Part shown: positions 6,670-6,810 of the stretch, piece after piece
Layout: each line of letters begins with the position of its first letter
How positions within the stretch are numbered: position 1 is the first letter of the stretch
Source: Lachnospiraceae bacterium
GTDB taxonomy: Bacteria; Bacillota_A; Clostridia; Lachnospirales; Lachnospiraceae
Reading direction: 5' to 3'
NCBI GenBank assembly: GCA_017416055.1
Contig: JAFQDI010000055.1
Location: 1-6,810, forward strand
Length of the DNA: 6,810 nt
Translations under genes and position numbers: made by a program
The notes under the pieces: generated by a model
The model's database searches: none
The model's input: only the letters and a program-made list of their open reading frames with translations
Told to the model about the DNA's origin: nothing

Positions 6670-6698
6670 ATTATAGCACCGAAAACCCTTTTTGCCTA
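6670..6698 (-). promoter_or_regulatory. Promoter for the fusion / membrane protein / sulfatase operon
   Basis: On the minus strand the -10 box is a perfect TATAAT (6675-6670), preceded by TGC (6678-6676) to give an extended -10. A 17-base spacer separates it from TAGGCA (6698-6693), which matches four of six -35 positions. Transcription should begin near 6662, leaving a leader of about 43 bases with the AAGGAG site in it. No other convincing promoter was found before the downstream genes, so this is taken as the promoter of the four-gene operon. Confidence 0.75.
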
Positions 6699-6753
6699 CT
6701 GGTTTGTGAAAAAATTATCCGGAATTCAGCGTGATAACCGATCAGAAAGGGGA

Positions 6754-6782
6754 TGGAAATGTGCAGGAATCTGTGCTATAAT
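6754..6782 (+). promoter_or_regulatory. Divergent promoter for a gene beyond the right edge
   Basis: TGGAAA (6754-6759, four of six -35 matches), a 17-base spacer and TATAAT (6777-6782) preceded by TGC at 6774-6776 form an extended -10 promoter pointing out of the window. No start codon with a ribosome binding site appears before 6810, so the gene it would serve is not visible. The stretch 6699-6753 between the two divergent promoters holds no gene that I can support. Confidence 0.6.
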
Positions 6783-6810
6783 TCCCCAAAAGATGAGAAA
6801 TCGAGGATAG

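Noticed and set aside
6716..6737. Short inverted pair TTATC / GATAA in the divergent intergenic region, considered as an operator.
   Set aside because: Only five bases match on each side, which is expected by chance in AT-rich spacer DNA.

Overview
The window looks like chromosomal DNA from a gut-type, Gram-positive anaerobe of the class Clostridia, most likely Lachnospiraceae. This rests on strong AAAGGAG/AGGAGG ribosome binding sites, extended -10 (TGnTATAAT) promoters, a tRNA gene without an encoded CCA end, moderate GC, and the protein types present. The genus cannot be fixed from the sequence.

Left part (1-2220, plus strand): a tRNA-Gln(UUG) gene is followed by a hairpin terminator. A near-ideal promoter (177-205) then drives a two-gene operon. 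Its first gene encodes a DUF1963/YwqG-like cytoplasmic protein. Its second encodes a four-segment membrane protein with a PH-like beta-rich section. A long hairpin at 2177-2220 ends this operon. It has A and T tracts on its two sides, so it can also terminate the operon that converges on it from the right.

Right part (2246-6698, minus strand): four genes are closely spaced and appear to form one operon starting from a promoter at 6670-6698. In transcription order they are: (i) a 371-residue two-domain protein joining a HAD-type 5'(3')-nucleotidase-like domain to a guanylate-kinase-like P-loop domain whose GMP-binding residues are largely replaced; (ii) a 107-residue three-segment membrane protein; (iii) and (iv) two tandem Cys-type sulfatases that align without gaps over 468 residues at about 72% identity. 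Neither sulfatase has a signal peptide, so both should act inside the cell on imported sulfated compounds, and both need an anaerobic sulfatase-maturing enzyme encoded elsewhere. No transporter or glycosidase lies in the window, so the substrate is unknown.

Right edge (6699-6810): a second promoter-like sequence points rightwards towards a gene beyond the window, making this a divergent promoter region. The most interesting element is the nucleotidase/kinase-like fusion and its co-location with an uncharacterised small membrane protein and two diverged intracellular sulfatases. The two operons also differ visibly in base composition (left AT-rich, right GC-richer).
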